64,000 nucleotides of DNA from Xenopus tropicalis (GCF_000004195.4 NC_030681.2:21778482-21842481), one strand, 5' to 3'. Positions 44,094-55,626 are shown, counted from the stretch's first letter. Notes: generated from the sequence alone by a model not told the origin. Program-made: numbers and translations.

Positions 44094-44381
44094 AAGAGGT
44101 CCCCAACAGTCAAATGTAAGAAGACTTGGAGAGCAACACAAGCACCATAAAAGTTCATGGAGGAGCCAAATAAGGGCTGTGATTGGCTATTAGGCAGCCT
44201 CTATGCACCCTATCAGCTTACAGGGGGCTTTATTTGGTAGGAAATCTTGTTTTTATTCAACCAAAACTTGCCCCCAAGTCAGGAATTCAAAAATAACTCC
44301 CTGGTTTGGGGGCACTGAGAGCAACATCCAAGGGGTTGGGGAGCAACATGTTGCCCCTGAGCCACTGGTTGGGGATCACTG
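44094..44381. mobile_element. Charlie-type hAT MITE with TSD
   Basis: The left end aagaggtccccaacag is slightly worn; the right end is ggttggggatcactg. The flanks ccataggc (44086-44093) and ccatagac (44382-44389) match at 7 of 8. Closely similar to 33661-33961. Confidence 0.85.
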
Positions 44382-44389
44382 CCATAGAC

Positions 44390-45452
44390 AGACTGTAATA
44401 TAGAGCTCCATTGATCCTAGTGTGTACATCTGAATGACACACATGCTGTATTCTAGAGTGCAAAGACTTTGACCTATGGGTGCTAAGCACTGAGCAGGAA
44501 ACATAACACTTTGCACCCATTTTGTCCTCTTTGTACCCTGCCTTTCACTTCACAAATGAGACCCATGGAGTTGAAAAAAACAGGGGGAAACAAAAAACAC
44601 AAGAACCTTTTTAGCTGTAGTTTCCTGTACTCTGAAACATTTCTTTTGGGAAAGACACAATTTAAAATAAGGCAGCAGAACACTGCAAACCTCTGTTCTA
44701 GGACTGGTAGTAAAATATGCTTGAACAGCTTGCAATCCAGTAACACAGAAAGTCTCCAAATAATTTGACAAGAAACTAATGTAATATTTATACGGTTTGC
44801 AGTTTCCCTTTGTCATATTAGAAATCACTGTGCACAAGACTTGGCATCCCACCAGCGGATTATTGAAGCAGGATATTAGCCCAAGCTTGTTTTTTTTTTT
44901 TTTCCCTGCAATAAAATCTTATTGAAAAAATAAAGTGTTTTTCTTAAAGTGACAATGTCAAATGGGGAGTTGTCCAATGACTGTAGAAAACTCATCTAAA
45001 TGTTTTTACACTTGACTAAATTGCAAAATTATGAGCGGGAGCGAGCTAATACGTTACTGTGTAATCACTTACAGGAGCCGTTTAGAGAAAATGAAAGTGG
45101 CCGCGGATCAGTCGCACACAGGAACGGATTTGTTATTGTCATTTTTTAAACTGCTTTTTGGTGCCAACTAAACCCCAGAGGTATTAATGGTATTAATTCT
45201 GCATGTGCTGTGTGTAAATTATCCCTAAACGCAAACTAAATATTCCATGAGTTTCTCATTTCCAGATCTTAACAGACTACTAATAAATAAAGCTCTCTAA
45301 TACAAAGGTTTCATTACAACTATACCCTAAATCCATAAAGATGTAAAAATAACACAATTAACAGTGAACAGATCAAATATAATTTAACTAAATCAATTAC
45401 ATTTCAATCAATTAAACTGAAAAAAAAAAACTATTGTGATGCTCTAAAGGAG
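44390..45452. other. about 1.1 kb, apparently single copy
   Basis: No element ends. The 45010-45300 part (for example gagcgggagcgagctaatac and ggcaattta-free balanced sequence) looks unlike the repeats and could be conserved. The 85-, 87- and 100-residue ORFs overlap each other on both strands and show no recognisable domain. Confidence 0.3.
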
Positions 45453-45709
45453 TAGTGATAAGCAAATCTGTCCCATTACACTTTGCTGGAAAATTCGTGA
45501 AACGTCAGGAAAATATGCGAAACGGTAAAAAAATTGCGAAATGCATTTGTTGCACGTGTCTTATTTTGCTGCAACCAAGCCTATTTTTGACGCAACCATG
45601 CCTATTTTTACGTGACAGCGCCCATTGTGCAGAAGTTCCGCAAAACAATTCACCAATGCCGAAATTCGCTACGAATCCATGCCTGGCGAAAAAATGTGCT
45701 CATCATCGA
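45453..45709 (+). mobile_element. hAT-type MITE
   Basis: Starts TAGTGATAAGCAAATCTGTC and ends aaaatgtgctcatcatcga. No TSD is preserved. The 111-residue ORF crosses it and is not a gene. Confidence 0.75.
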
Positions 45710-45984
45710 GCATATTTAGAAAAGTTGCATAACAAAGGCATCTCCACTTCAACATGCTGGTATGCCATGCAAAATGACATGCATTTATAAAGCTGTGTAA
45801 TGATGTAATACCAAAACATATATGAGTGTAATATTTTTTAAATATTATATTGAAAATTAAATATATTATAATATAATAAAAGGAGATGTTAGCTTGAAAA
45901 GCCACCACCTTTTGCACAGTAGTTTACAACACGTTTTACTTGAGAAATTCTTTGCCACCTAAATTTATCCCCGATAAGCTATAC
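45710..45984. other. no feature recognised
   Basis: AT-rich spacer with an AT-palindromic segment near 45830-45880. Confidence 0.3.
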
Positions 45985-45987
45985 AAG

Positions 45988-47462
45988 GGGGCACATTTAC
46001 TTACTCACGAATGCGTCCGATTGCGTTTTTTTCGTAATGATCGGTATTTGGCGATTTTTCGGAAAATTGTTGAGACTTTTTCGTTGCCATTCCGAATGTT
46101 GTGCAAAATCTGTCGATTTTTTCGTAGCGTTACTACTTGCGCGAAAAATCACGACTTTTTCATAGCCTTCGCGCCGAGTACGAAAGATTTGGATTCATTC
46201 AAGCTTCAGTATGGTGACTTTTCTTGGGCCAGGTTGGAGCTGCAGGGTGCCATTGAGTCCTCTTTCCTTGGGCCGGGTTGGAGCTGCAGAGTGCCATTGA
46301 GCCCTATGGGAGACTTTCCTTGGGCCGGGTTGGAGCTGCAGAGTGCCATTGAGCCCTATGGGAGACTTTCCTTGGGCCAGGTTGGAGCTGCAGTGTGCCA
46401 TTGAGCCCTATGGGAGACTTTCCTTGGGCCGGGTTGGAGCTGCAGAGTGCCATTGAGCCCTATGGGAGACTTTCCTTGGGCGGGGTTGGAGCTGCAGAGT
46501 GCCATTGAGCCCTATGGGAGACTTTCCTTGGGCCAGGTTGGAGCTGCAGTGTGCCATTGAGCCCTATGGGAGACTTTCCTTGGGCCGGGTTGGAGCTGCA
46601 GAGTGCCATTGAGCCCTATGGGAGACTTTCCTTGGGCGGGGTTGGAGCTGCAGAGTGCCATTGAGCCCTATGGGAGACTTTCCTTGGGCCAGGTTGGAGC
46701 TGCAGTGTGCCATTGAGCCCTATGGGAGACTTTCCTTGGGCCGGGTTGGAGCTGCAGAGTGCCATTGAGCCCTATGGGAGACTTTCCTTGGGCGGGGTTG
46801 GAGCTGCAGAGTGCCATTGAGCCCTATGGGAGACTTTCCTTGGGCCGGGTTGGAGCTGCAGAGTGCCATTGAGCCCTATGGGAGACTTTCCTTGGGCCGG
46901 GTTGGAGCTGCAGAGTGCCATTGAGCCCTATGGGAGACTTTCCTTGGGCCGGGTTGGAGCTGCAGAGTGCCATTGAGCCCTATGGGAGACTTTCCTTGGG
47001 CCAGGTTGGAGCTGCAGAGTGCCATTGAGCCCTATGGGAGACTTTCCTTGGGCCGGGTTGGAGCTGCAGAGTGCCATTGAGCCCTATGGGAGACTTTCCT
47101 TGGGCCGGGTTGGAGCTGCAGGGTGCCATTGAGCCCTATGGGAGACTTTTCTTGGGCCGGGTTGGAGCTGCAGAGTGCCATTGAGTCCTATGGGAGGCTT
47201 CCAAAATCATGCTAAGTCTGAAAGTTTCGCCTGCCGCTTACGAGAGCTCAATACGAAAAAGTCGCGACAAGATACGAGCGAATCGTAATGGCTACGACCG
47301 TTTTTTCGTGCAAATCGTATTGGTAACGAAAAAGTCGCGACAATTTCCGAAAAGTCGTAAAGGCACCGAAAAAAATCGCAAAAAATACGAAAAAGTCGCA
47401 AAATGTTCGTTTTCCAATCGGAATTTTTCCAATTCGGATTCGTGGGTTAGTAAATGTGCCCC
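45988..47462. mobile_element. Harbinger-like MITE with 52-bp satellite, AAG TSD
   Basis: Starts GGGGCACATTTACTTACTCA and ends gttagtaaatgtgcccc, with aag at 45985-45987 and 47463-47465. It contains about 19 units of the same 52-bp repeat as 23811-27548, in opposite orientation, between two diverged arms. The arms match those of the array-free copies at 35409 and 41854. Confidence 0.88.
46205..47208 (-). repeat. 52-bp satellite, about 19 units, with trimeric HOR
   Basis: Plus-strand unit: actttccttgggccgggttg, then gagctgcagagtgccattga, then gccctatgggag. Three variants (ggccagg with cagtgtg; ggccggg; ggcgggg) recur in fixed order, the first at 46374, 46530 and 46686, giving a 156-bp higher-order repeat from about 46374 to 46841. 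The 154-residue ORF at 45940-46404 and the minus ORF at 46195-46401 are translations of this repeat. Confidence 0.93.
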
Positions 47463-47580
47463 AAGGTGTCATTATTTTGCATAGGGATGCCGTATTCAGC
47501 ATTTTGAAAAATTTGAATGAATTCTCAAAAAAAATATTTGCTGTATATTGATTAGAATCTGAACCAGTGCTTGCAGTGAC
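47463..47580. other. no feature recognised
   Basis: Short spacer. Confidence 0.3.
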
Positions 47581-47621
47581 TTTAAAGGAGAACTAAAGCT
47601 TAACAAAGAAGTAGGCTATAA

Positions 47622-47982
47622 TTACATAGTTACATAGTTACATAGTTACATAGGGTTGAAAAAAGACCAGTGTCCATCAAGTTCAACCCATCCAAGTAAA
47701 CCCAGCACACCTAACCCACACCTACCAATCTATACACTCACATACATAAACTATAAATACAACCACTAGTACTAACTGTAGATATTAGTATCACAATAGC
47801 CTTGGATATTTTGATTGTTCAAGAACTCATCTAGGCCCCTCTTATAGGCATTAACAGAATCTGCCATTACCACATCACTAGGAAGGGCATTCCCCAACCT
47901 CACTGCCCTCACCGTGAGGAACCACCTACGCTGCTTCAAATGGAAGCTCCTTTCCTCTAATCTAAAGGGGTGACCTCTGCTG
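47622..47982 (-). mobile_element. CR1-like LINE, 5'-truncated 3' end
   Basis: Same structure as 31901-32410: a four-unit (ACTATGTA)n tail, a 3' UTR with ttgaacttgatggacac, and the end of ORF2. The copies are very similar. It inserted into a T2 MITE. Confidence 0.82.
47772..47982 (-). pseudogene. LINE ORF2 C-terminus
   Basis: The protein part reads FRLEERSFHLKQRRWFLTVR, then AVRLGNALPSDVVMADSV, and ends near 47772. The W of the usual RLWN motif is G here. The 130-residue open frame to 48164 is a chimera; its first about 60 residues come from the T2 MITE. Confidence 0.78.
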
Positions 47983-48279
47983 CTCATTATGTTTTCAGAT
48001 TCTGTACCAGTCCAAGGTGACCACAGCTCTGTAGCAGTGAAGAGCTGTAAATCCATAGATGCCCCAGTAGCCCCCCATCTTCTATTCTTCTGATTCCCTG
48101 CACATGGTCTGTGCGGCTGCCACTTACCTGAGCTTAGGGACCGATGCACAATATACTGCAACATCCATATTAAGTTCTTAGTTCTAGGGGAAATTTAACC
48201 TTAGAATCTTTAAGCAAGATTGTAAACAGGAAAAGGCCAGTATCAAAAACAGTAGGGGACAGGCCTAAGGAAAAAAGCA

Positions 48280-48334
48280 TTTTTTTCCGCAAATTTTTCG
48301 GCAAAGTGAAATGGGACAGATTTACTCATCACTA
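48280..48334 (-). mobile_element. hAT-type MITE, one end only
   Basis: ttttcggcaaagtgaaatgg, then gacagatttactcatcacta. Only about 55 bp remain. Confidence 0.65.
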
Positions 48335-48830
48335 CCTAGGAACAAGCAAACTTGACCTACAATGAACAGTGAGTGAGTTCAGAGTTGGGGATTATTTAGG
48401 GACAGTGATTGTAAGCTATGAGATCTTTTAAGGTTCTAGCCTTCTCTGGATTTGTGTCAGGAGCTCTCCGGGTAGCATGGCTATGCTTCTGAATCAAGAT
48501 AATGGTGACCATGGCTGTAATGTCACGCCGGCAAAAATTCCAAATAAATATAGAGACCCAGGTTCAATACCCGAATATACAGTAGGTCTTACTCTGAGTT
48601 CCTGAGTGTACCTAAATTACTATTTTGACTTAATCTTCTGATTTTTGACTTCCTGCTTCAAGACTAGTAGATTGCTGCCCCAATCATTTGCCTGAATATG
48701 AATTTGAACTTTTTTAACCCCTTAGATACAGCGAATAGGACTTTCAGACGGCTTCTTCCTTGGTCCAGACCTCAACTCCTGTAAGGACCTTTGGGTCTTG
48801 ACAACTTGTTGCTGTGAAACATTACCATCT
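48335..48830. mobile_element. LTR-like repeat, unclassified
   Basis: aacaagcaaacttgacctac and gtgagtgagttcagagttgg match 54846-54905. agttcctgagtg...ctattttgac matches the remnant near 43900. The style is that of a Gypsy LTR. Boundaries unknown. Confidence 0.35.
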
Positions 48831-48848
48831 CCTTATTTTGTAAATAAC

Positions 48849-49166
48849 TAGTGATAAGTGAAACTGCCCTGTTTTCAAACCCACAGAAAAATTAGGTGGA
48901 ATTTTGATGAAATTTCAGCAAGTACTTTGGAGTCAATGGAAAGTTTTTTTCTCTTTAAATGGCACCAAATACATTGGAGTAAGTTGGTGGTTTTTCTCTC
49001 GCCAGATGTACTGGAGTCAATAGATTTTTTTTTACACACGCCATTGATATCAATAAATGATTTTCACTGTATTTTTTCTTGTGCCAAATGCATCAAAGTC
49101 AATGGCCATTTTGCTTGCATTTTTTCCATGTGTGAAAAAAACTTTTTTTTGGCTAAGCAACACAGA
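48849..49166 (+). mobile_element. hAT-type MITE variant, right end lost
   Basis: Starts TAGTGATAAGTGAAACTGCC. The interior has ggagtcaatgg words like the copy at 31359. A TA-MITE begins at its right side, which may have removed the end. Confidence 0.5.
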
Positions 49167-49168
49167 TA

Positions 49169-50358
49169 CAGGTATCGGACCTGTTATGCAGAATGCTCGG
49201 GACCTGGGGTTTTCCGGATAAGGGATCTTTCCATAATTTGGATCTCCATAATTTAAATATTAATTAAACCCAATAAGCTTATTTTGCCTCCAATAAGGGG
49301 TAATTATATCTTAGTTGGGATCAAGTACAAGTACTGTTTTATTATTACAGAGAAAAGGGAATCATTTAACCATGAAATAAACCCAATAGGGCTGTTCTGC
49401 CCCAATAAGGGGTAACTATATCTTAGTTGGGATCAAGTACAGGTACTGTTTTATTATTACAGAGAAAAGGGAATCATTTAAACATGAAATAAACCCAATA
49501 GGACTGTTCTGCCCCCAATAAGGGGTAATTATATCTTAGTTGGGATCAAGTACAAGTACTGTTTTATTATTACAGAGAAAAGGGAATCATTTAACCATGA
49601 AATAAACCCAATAGGGCTGTTCTGCCCCCAATAAGGGGTAATTATATCTTAGTTGGGATCAAGTACAGGTACTGTTTTATTATTACAGAGAAAAGGGAAT
49701 CATTTAACCATGAAATAAACCCAATAGGGCTGTTCTGCCCCCAATAAGGGGTAATTATATCTTAGTTGGGATCAAGTACAGGTACTGTTTTATTATTACA
49801 GAGAAAAGGGAATCATTTAACCATGAAATAAACCCAATAGGGCTGTTCTGCCCCAATAAGGGGTAATTATATCTTAGTTGGGATCAAGTACAGGTACTGT
49901 TTTATTATTACAGAGAAAAGGGAATAATTTAAACATGAAATAAACCCAATAGGGCTGTTCTGCCCCCAATAAGGGGTAATTATATCTTAGTTGGGATCAA
50001 GTACAGGTACTGTTTTATTATTACAGAGAAAAGGGAATCATTTAACCATTAAATAAACCCAATAGGGCTATTCTGCCCCCAATAAGGGGTAATTATATCT
50101 TAGTTGGGATCAAGTACAGGTACTGTTTTATTATTACAGAGAAAAGGGAATCATTTAAACATGAAATAAACCCAATAGGGCTGTTCTGCCCCCAATAAGG
50201 GGTAATTATATCTTAGTTGGGATCAAGTACAGGTACTGTTTAATTATTACAGAGAAAAGGGAATCATTTTATAAAATTAAAATTATTTGCTTATAATAGA
50301 GTCTATGGGAGACGGGCTTTCTGGATAATGGGTTTCCGGATAAGGGATCCCATACCTA
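49169..50358. mobile_element. TA-flanked MITE expanded by 113-bp repeats
   Basis: Starts CAGGTATCGGACCTGTTATG and ends gggatcccatacct plus a degenerate end; TA at 49167-49168 and 50359-50360. The internal array accounts for most of its 1.2 kb. Confidence 0.88.
49262..50264 (+). repeat. 113-bp tandem array, 9 units
   Basis: ttagttgggatcaagtac begins at 49311, 49423, 49536, 49649, 49762, 49874, 49987, 50100 and 50213, spacing 112 or 113. Units differ by single bases (for example ccattaaa/ccatgaaa and aacatgaaa). Confidence 0.93.
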
Positions 50359-50360
50359 TA

Positions 50361-51407
50361 CCAAAATTCTGATTCACAAAAATTGACACCACTGGCAAAA
50401 ATGTGAATTAGCCACATATCATTACAAATCAAAAAGTTGTTTATACCTATAAAAAACTGTAGCAAGATGATTCAGACAAAATAACCAGAAAAATGAACTG
50501 ATACGCGGTTTGGCTAATGATAAAATAACTGAATTCTCTCAGAGAACACAGTAAGGGTTGTTTTTTAATGTTCTTTAAAAACTGTGTGAATGTATTTATA
50601 ATACAAGGAGGTAACATATTATGTTTTGCTCTTATGAGAGAAACGTAGCTGCGTGTATTGTAAAAATGACATTTTGATGCCCCACATGACCAAATGCTGA
50701 AAGACAACAGACCTGCTCATTATGATTTAGTGCAGATTAGTAAGAGTATTCAAGAGCACTTTATGACATTTTGAAATTGAGAAATCTTTTCGGAAGAGCA
50801 AAAGAGCTCTGTTCTGTGGTCTGATCCATACACAGTAATTTGAAATACCAGGCTATTATCTTCAAGGACAGGTCCTTTCGGACCACCTGAAGACGACTCA
50901 AACATGTCTCTTTGGTGAAATAAGCTATTCTTTTTCCCAGGGATCGTGCTGTAAAGACTTCCGCTTTTCTTTCATAAACCTTTATTACTGTAGGTTTAGT
51001 AATCTCAGCAACTGCTGAATAAACTGCACGGTGGCTGCATGGAGCTTGGATGTAAGTGGTCTAGACCGTTGCTCAATATAAATTTCCATTTGCATATAAA
51101 GCATCTGTTTAAAAGTGAGCTGTTTTGCTGTATGGGACCGATAAGAGACAAAGATAAAACAAGACACTGCGGAACAGAGAAATATATAAAGAAAATGACA
51201 TAGAGGGGAAAATTGGCCTATTTTCCTGTGTACTGTCAGTAGTTACTGAGGTTTTATACAAATCAAAATTGTCAAGGCATCAAGGTACCAATCAATTCAA
51301 TGTTTTCCCTTGTCTGAATTGAATATGCAACATTGATAGGCATTGCTTTTAATATGTCATGTATACACAATATGACTGCATAAGCTATAGCAATAGCACA
51401 TTTTACT
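50361..51407. other. about 1 kb, apparently single copy
   Basis: The 50440-51180 part lacks repeat words and has balanced composition (for example gagctctgttctgtggtctg and caggtcctttcggaccacct). It is one of the better conserved-element candidates here. The 86- and 60-residue ORFs have no recognisable domain. Confidence 0.3.
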
Positions 51408-51570
51408 GTTTGCTATCTGGAACGCTTGGGACTTGGGGTTTTCTGCATAAATTGAAGCACCATTCCTTAAGCCTAATAAAACTTTTATTATGAAAAATAA
51501 AAAAAATAGGATTATTTTGCTACACCGTGGAGTTATGCTGTTATGATATTGTCTTATAAAGGAAATCATT
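51408..51570. mobile_element. TA-family MITE, badly decayed
   Basis: tatctggaacgcttgggact, ttggggttttctgcataa, cttaagcctaataaaac and taggattattttgctacacc are diverged words of the family. No terminus is intact. Confidence 0.5.
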
Positions 51571-51605
51571 GACAAGATAAGAATTGTTTACTTAAATAAA
51601 ATAAT

Positions 51606-51836
51606 CAGTCTCAGTGGACAGAATTTCTTCCGTGGGCTGAGTTTGCCTTTAATAATGCCACTCATACTTCCACCGGGGAGTCTCCTTTTTTTATTGTTTA
51701 TGGTCTCCACCCAAGAGGTTTTTCGTTTTCTGAACATGTTTCTGCCGTTCCTGCTGCCAATTCCATGGTGGAACATTTTTCACAAGTTTGGCAGAAAATT
51801 CAAGATTCTCTGTCTTCAGCTGTGAGTATCCTTAAA
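51606..51836 (+). pseudogene. Ty3/Gypsy integrase fragment
   Basis: Reading from 51608 without a start codon, the frame is open for about 75 codons and gives LPWAEFAFNNATHTSTGESP, then FFIVYGLHPR, then a VPAANSMVEHF...VWQKIQDSL stretch, ending at a TAG. This is the C-terminal half of a Gypsy integrase core, where LPWAEFA-x-N-x-x-x-H-x-ST-x-x-SPF and YG-x-HPR are conserved. The part with the first catalytic acids, and the rest of pol, are absent, so it is a dead relic. Confidence 0.85.
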
Positions 51837-53397
51837 TAGGACTCTATGGAATGAAGTATGGGTATACGCATGTATCGGTAATCGCAAATTTCTGTATGGT
51901 CCAAATTAATGTAGTTGTTTTGTTCTGGGTGCATGCCTATGAATCATATTATTCTCTCCATATTGCTCTAGAGGCCTAAAACTCTTACACTCCTTTTTAT
52001 AGGTGGTGGAACTAGGGGCCCAGGGATTCCAATTTAACTACTATGGGGGGGGGGCAAAGCCCTATATTAGCTCTCTGTCTGATGGTGGCCCTAAGTGAGT
52101 CCATTATCGAATGTAATATAAAAAGGTTCTGTGGGATCACATTAGATATAAATAGCCTACTGTTTACAGTTAATTGTCTGTAGTGGGGAAAGTGCAATTT
52201 TGAGAGTGATTGCCATGTTTTTTTTCCCCACGGTGCAACATTCTTTCCCAGAATTCCAGTATCATTGTGGTAACAAGGGGGCATTGCACCTAATACAACT
52301 GTGCCTGCTGCTCAGTCCTTTCTACCCTCTTTTCCAAATCAATAACTGCTGCATCTACTGAGGCAGGAGAAGTCTGAAGCTACTGCCACTTTCTGACCAG
52401 GCAGTAGCTCCAGTGTTCCAACTGAGCCCAGTATTGATAGGTACAGTGCACTTGTAGGTAAAGAATCAGGCACAGATGTCATTTGAATGATGAACACCAG
52501 AAATGACACCAGACAAACTTCATAATTGTGTCCAAATTGCACATATAAGGGGGGGAAGAAAGACAAGCTTCCAATTCATTAATAGATGATGATTTGATCA
52601 AGCAACCATAAGTACCACATAGTCCCAATAAAAGAGCCTTTATGTGATCATAAATTTCTTTGCAATGCTTGGGAAGGCATTGTATCACCCCCCCATCCAG
52701 ATGTTGTGTAAACCATCAGAGATTTGAGTGCCTTAGGCAACAATTTTTTTAACAATGTGAGCAGGGCTATGGCTGATGCATGAGGAGTGCTAGCATTATC
52801 ACCATTGATTTGTGTCACTTATAACTCCCATGGTCCCTTATTTACGTTGGATAGAAAGACAAAACTTTCTATTTTATTCAAGGTATACATTATAGCGTTG
52901 CACAGGAGTTCAGATCTGCAGCATAAGACTATATTGATTGCCAGAGCTTGCATTTTTTATTAGACCTGGAATCTAGATCAGGTCAACGTCATCATGGAAG
53001 GACTGTTCCTTTGATACCGCTGTGGGATTTTTACCTTTATGCCCAGATAATGAGGGAGCTGCTTTGGCTTCTGTGCCAGGAGCTGGATGAACAATGCCAA
53101 CTGCCATCATGCACATTTTCATATTTTTTGTCAAGTATAAATCTTCCCTTATATATCTGCCCTTCAAGCAGGATTCTGTCACAGATTAACCCAATATGTT
53201 AAAAAAAAAAAACAAGCTCACATCATGTATGTCTTTTATTTAACAACTGTTTTTATATACAAAAGCCATGGATTAACCTTTTTTTATATCCTTAGAAATG
53301 TCAATCACTTATAAAATATGCTTTGAAATGGAACAAATAACAGATCCTATACCTATACTCTAATTCACATTAATGTAAATTTTAGTATACAGTAGGT
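51837..53397. other. about 1.5 kb without recognised features
   Basis: No element ends. Mixed composition, with G-runs near 52048 and 52552. Several ORFs of 69-90 residues on both strands have no recognisable domain. Further retroelement remnants next to the integrase fragment are possible. Confidence 0.3.
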
Positions 53398-53399
53398 AT

Positions 53400-54347
53400 C
53401 TGTTATCTGGAAGCCCGTTATTCAGAAAGCTCTGAATTACCAGAAGGCCAATATTTTTCCTTTTTCGCTATAATAATAAAACAGTACCTTTTACTTGATC
53501 CCAACTAAGATATAATTACCCCTTATTGGGGCAGAACAGCCCTATTGGGTTTATTTAATGGTTAAATGATTCCCTTTTCTCTGTAATAATAAAACAGTAC
53601 CTGTACTTGATCCCAACTAAGATATAATTACCCCTTATTGGGGCAGAACAGCCCTATTGGGTTTATTTAATGGTTAAATGATTCCCTTTTCTCTGTAATA
53701 ATAAAACAGTACCTGTACTTGATCCCAACTAAGATATAATTACCCCTTATTGGGGCAGAACAGCCCTATTGGGTTTATTTAATGGTTAAATGATTCCCTT
53801 TTCTCTGTAATAATAAAACAGTACCTGTACTTGATCCCAACTAAGATATAATTACCCCTTATTGGGGGCAGAACAGCCTTATTGGGTTTATTTAATAGTT
53901 AAATGATTCCCTTTTCTCTGTAATAATAAAACAGTACCTGTACTTGATCCCAACTAAGATATAATTACCCCTTATTGGGGGCAGAACAGCCCTATTGGGT
54001 TTATTTAATGGTTAAATGATTCCCTTTTCTCTATAATAACAAAACAGTACCTGTACTTGATCCCAACTAAGATATAATTACCCCTTATTGGGGGCAGAAC
54101 AGTCCTATTGGGTTTATTTAATGGTTAAATGATTCCCTTTTCTCTGTAATAATAAAACAGAACCTTTTACTTGATCCCAACTAAGATATAATGAATCCTT
54201 TTTTGGGGGCAACACAATTTTCTTGGGTTAATTTAATGTTTAAATGATTGTTTTTTAGTAGACTTAAAGTACAAAAATCCAACGGAAAGACCCCTTATCC
54301 AGAAAACCCCAGGGCCCGAGCATTCTGGATAACAGGTCCCATACCTG
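53400..54347. mobile_element. TA-flanked MITE expanded by 113-bp repeats
   Basis: The left end is worn (cagtaggtatctgttatctg), the right end ggtcccatacctg is intact, with TA on both sides. Opposite orientation to 49169. Confidence 0.85.
53473..54200 (-). repeat. 113-bp tandem array, 7 units
   Basis: gatcccaactaagatataat begins at 53497, 53609, 53721, 53833, 53946, 54059 and 54173, spacing 112-114. This is the complement of the unit in 10812-11585. Confidence 0.93.
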
Positions 54348-54349
54348 TA

Positions 54350-54910
54350 ATATTAGAAGTAATTTTCTAGTTGCAACTGGCCTGACTTTGTACATATTGT
54401 ACATGGTCATGGGAAGGTGTCTGTGACTTCTAATGTGCATTTTTTTATTAGTCTTTTCTTTTTACAACAGGGATCTATTATTCTCTACATATTCACAGTG
54501 TGTCATGAGACCTAAATCCCAGGGAAGTAACTGGATTCCTTTCTATTCATTCACTTCTACATATAAAAGCCACCTTTGACATTAGACCTGGACCTCAACT
54601 ACTTGGGTGCCACCAGGTCTTACTACACTAGAATCCCAGGGGGGCAAGCTTTGTACATATAGAAGTGACCAGTAGGAACAGAAATAGATGCAGTAAGGGG
54701 GCCGGGCTAGAATCAGATACCAACCTTAAAATTATGAGGTAAACTTGTAAAGAGGAACAGGCCAGGATCACAACCAGGAGTCAATACAAGGAGGGAGCAG
54801 ATATCAGGAACAAGGGAACAGCAGCAGGAATCAGGATTAAGAGCAGCTAGGAAAAAGCAAACTTGATCTGCAATGGGTAGCGAGTGAGTTCAGAGCTGGG
54901 GATTATATAT
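54350..54910. mobile_element. LTR-like repeat, unclassified (right part)
   Basis: 54846-54905 matches 48341-48400 (aagcaaacttgatctgcaat, gagtgagttcagagctgggg). The preceding segment is unassigned: gacctggacctcaactactt and ggtgccaccaggtc resemble LTR sequence. Boundaries unknown. Confidence 0.3.
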
Positions 54911-55065
54911 ACTTTTATAAAGTAAAAACCCCCGGTAACTTGCTAGTCAGTGGAAAATCTGAGACATTAGAAAAAGCATGATTCACCGGTTCATCATCTG
55001 CTATGTCAATAAATACATCCATATGATCATACTTATTCTTTGGTGGAGATATTCTGTCACAGTTA

Positions 55066-55135
55066 ATTGGGGAAATGGATGGAGTGGGTGGGGAAATGGG
55101 TGGAGTGGGTGGGGAAATGGGTGGAGTGGGTGGAA
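55066..55135 (+). repeat. 21-bp G-rich minisatellite, 3 units
   Basis: ggggaaatgggtggagtggg-type units repeat three times (period 21), giving the WGNGWSG translation. The run of GG and GGG tracts could form a G-quadruplex. Confidence 0.8.
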
Positions 55136-55626
55136 AAATTGGAGGAGTACTGCATGTCTGTACATATAAGGAGTAATGCTTTGGTGGAGAAGGTCAGGAA
55201 AGGGAAAGATTTGTAGGGTAATTCTGGCCCTGGTCCTAGCTGGTGATTTACTGCCTGGGCCAGTGAAATACCAGTAACTCTACAGTTATGGTGTATGTTT
55301 CTACAATGCCCCACAAGGCCTGCGGCCACTGAGAGGGTCCAAGAAGAGAAAGAGGATTTCGACCTGGTGCTCCTAGAGTAGCATCTTAAAAATGGTGCCG
55401 TTTTTGGCAAACAGGAGCACCAAAGCAGGGTCTCAAATAAGCAATTCTAAACACTGGGGAGGGGTGCTTCATATTTTGGCATTTCCCAGGGATTTTCTTC
55501 TCCTCTTTTTTCATATTTGTTATGCTTTTTGATTGCAGATGAGCTATTGCCTGCTGCTGCTACATGTATAGGTGTAATTTTTGCTTTGAATATAATCTTG
55601 GTAAATGAACAGTACTATGTAGATTC
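55136..55626. other. no feature recognised
   Basis: Balanced composition. The 115-residue minus ORF crosses the minisatellite and has no recognisable domain. Confidence 0.3.

Larger units (their letters stand above)
47582..48190. mobile_element. T2/Kolobok-type MITE interrupted by a CR1 LINE
   Basis: The left end ttaaaggagaactaaagctt is that of a common Xenopus T2 MITE. Its interior resumes at about 47984 (attatgttttcagattctgt) and continues through gatgccccagtagcccccca and cacttacctgagcttaggga. The stretch between is a CR1-like LINE end. The right terminus is missing. Confidence 0.75.

Noticed and set aside
45940..46404. 154-residue ORF ending in repeats of WAGLELQ
   Set aside because: Translation of MITE arm plus 52-bp satellite; frame shifts every unit and closes once the array is regular.
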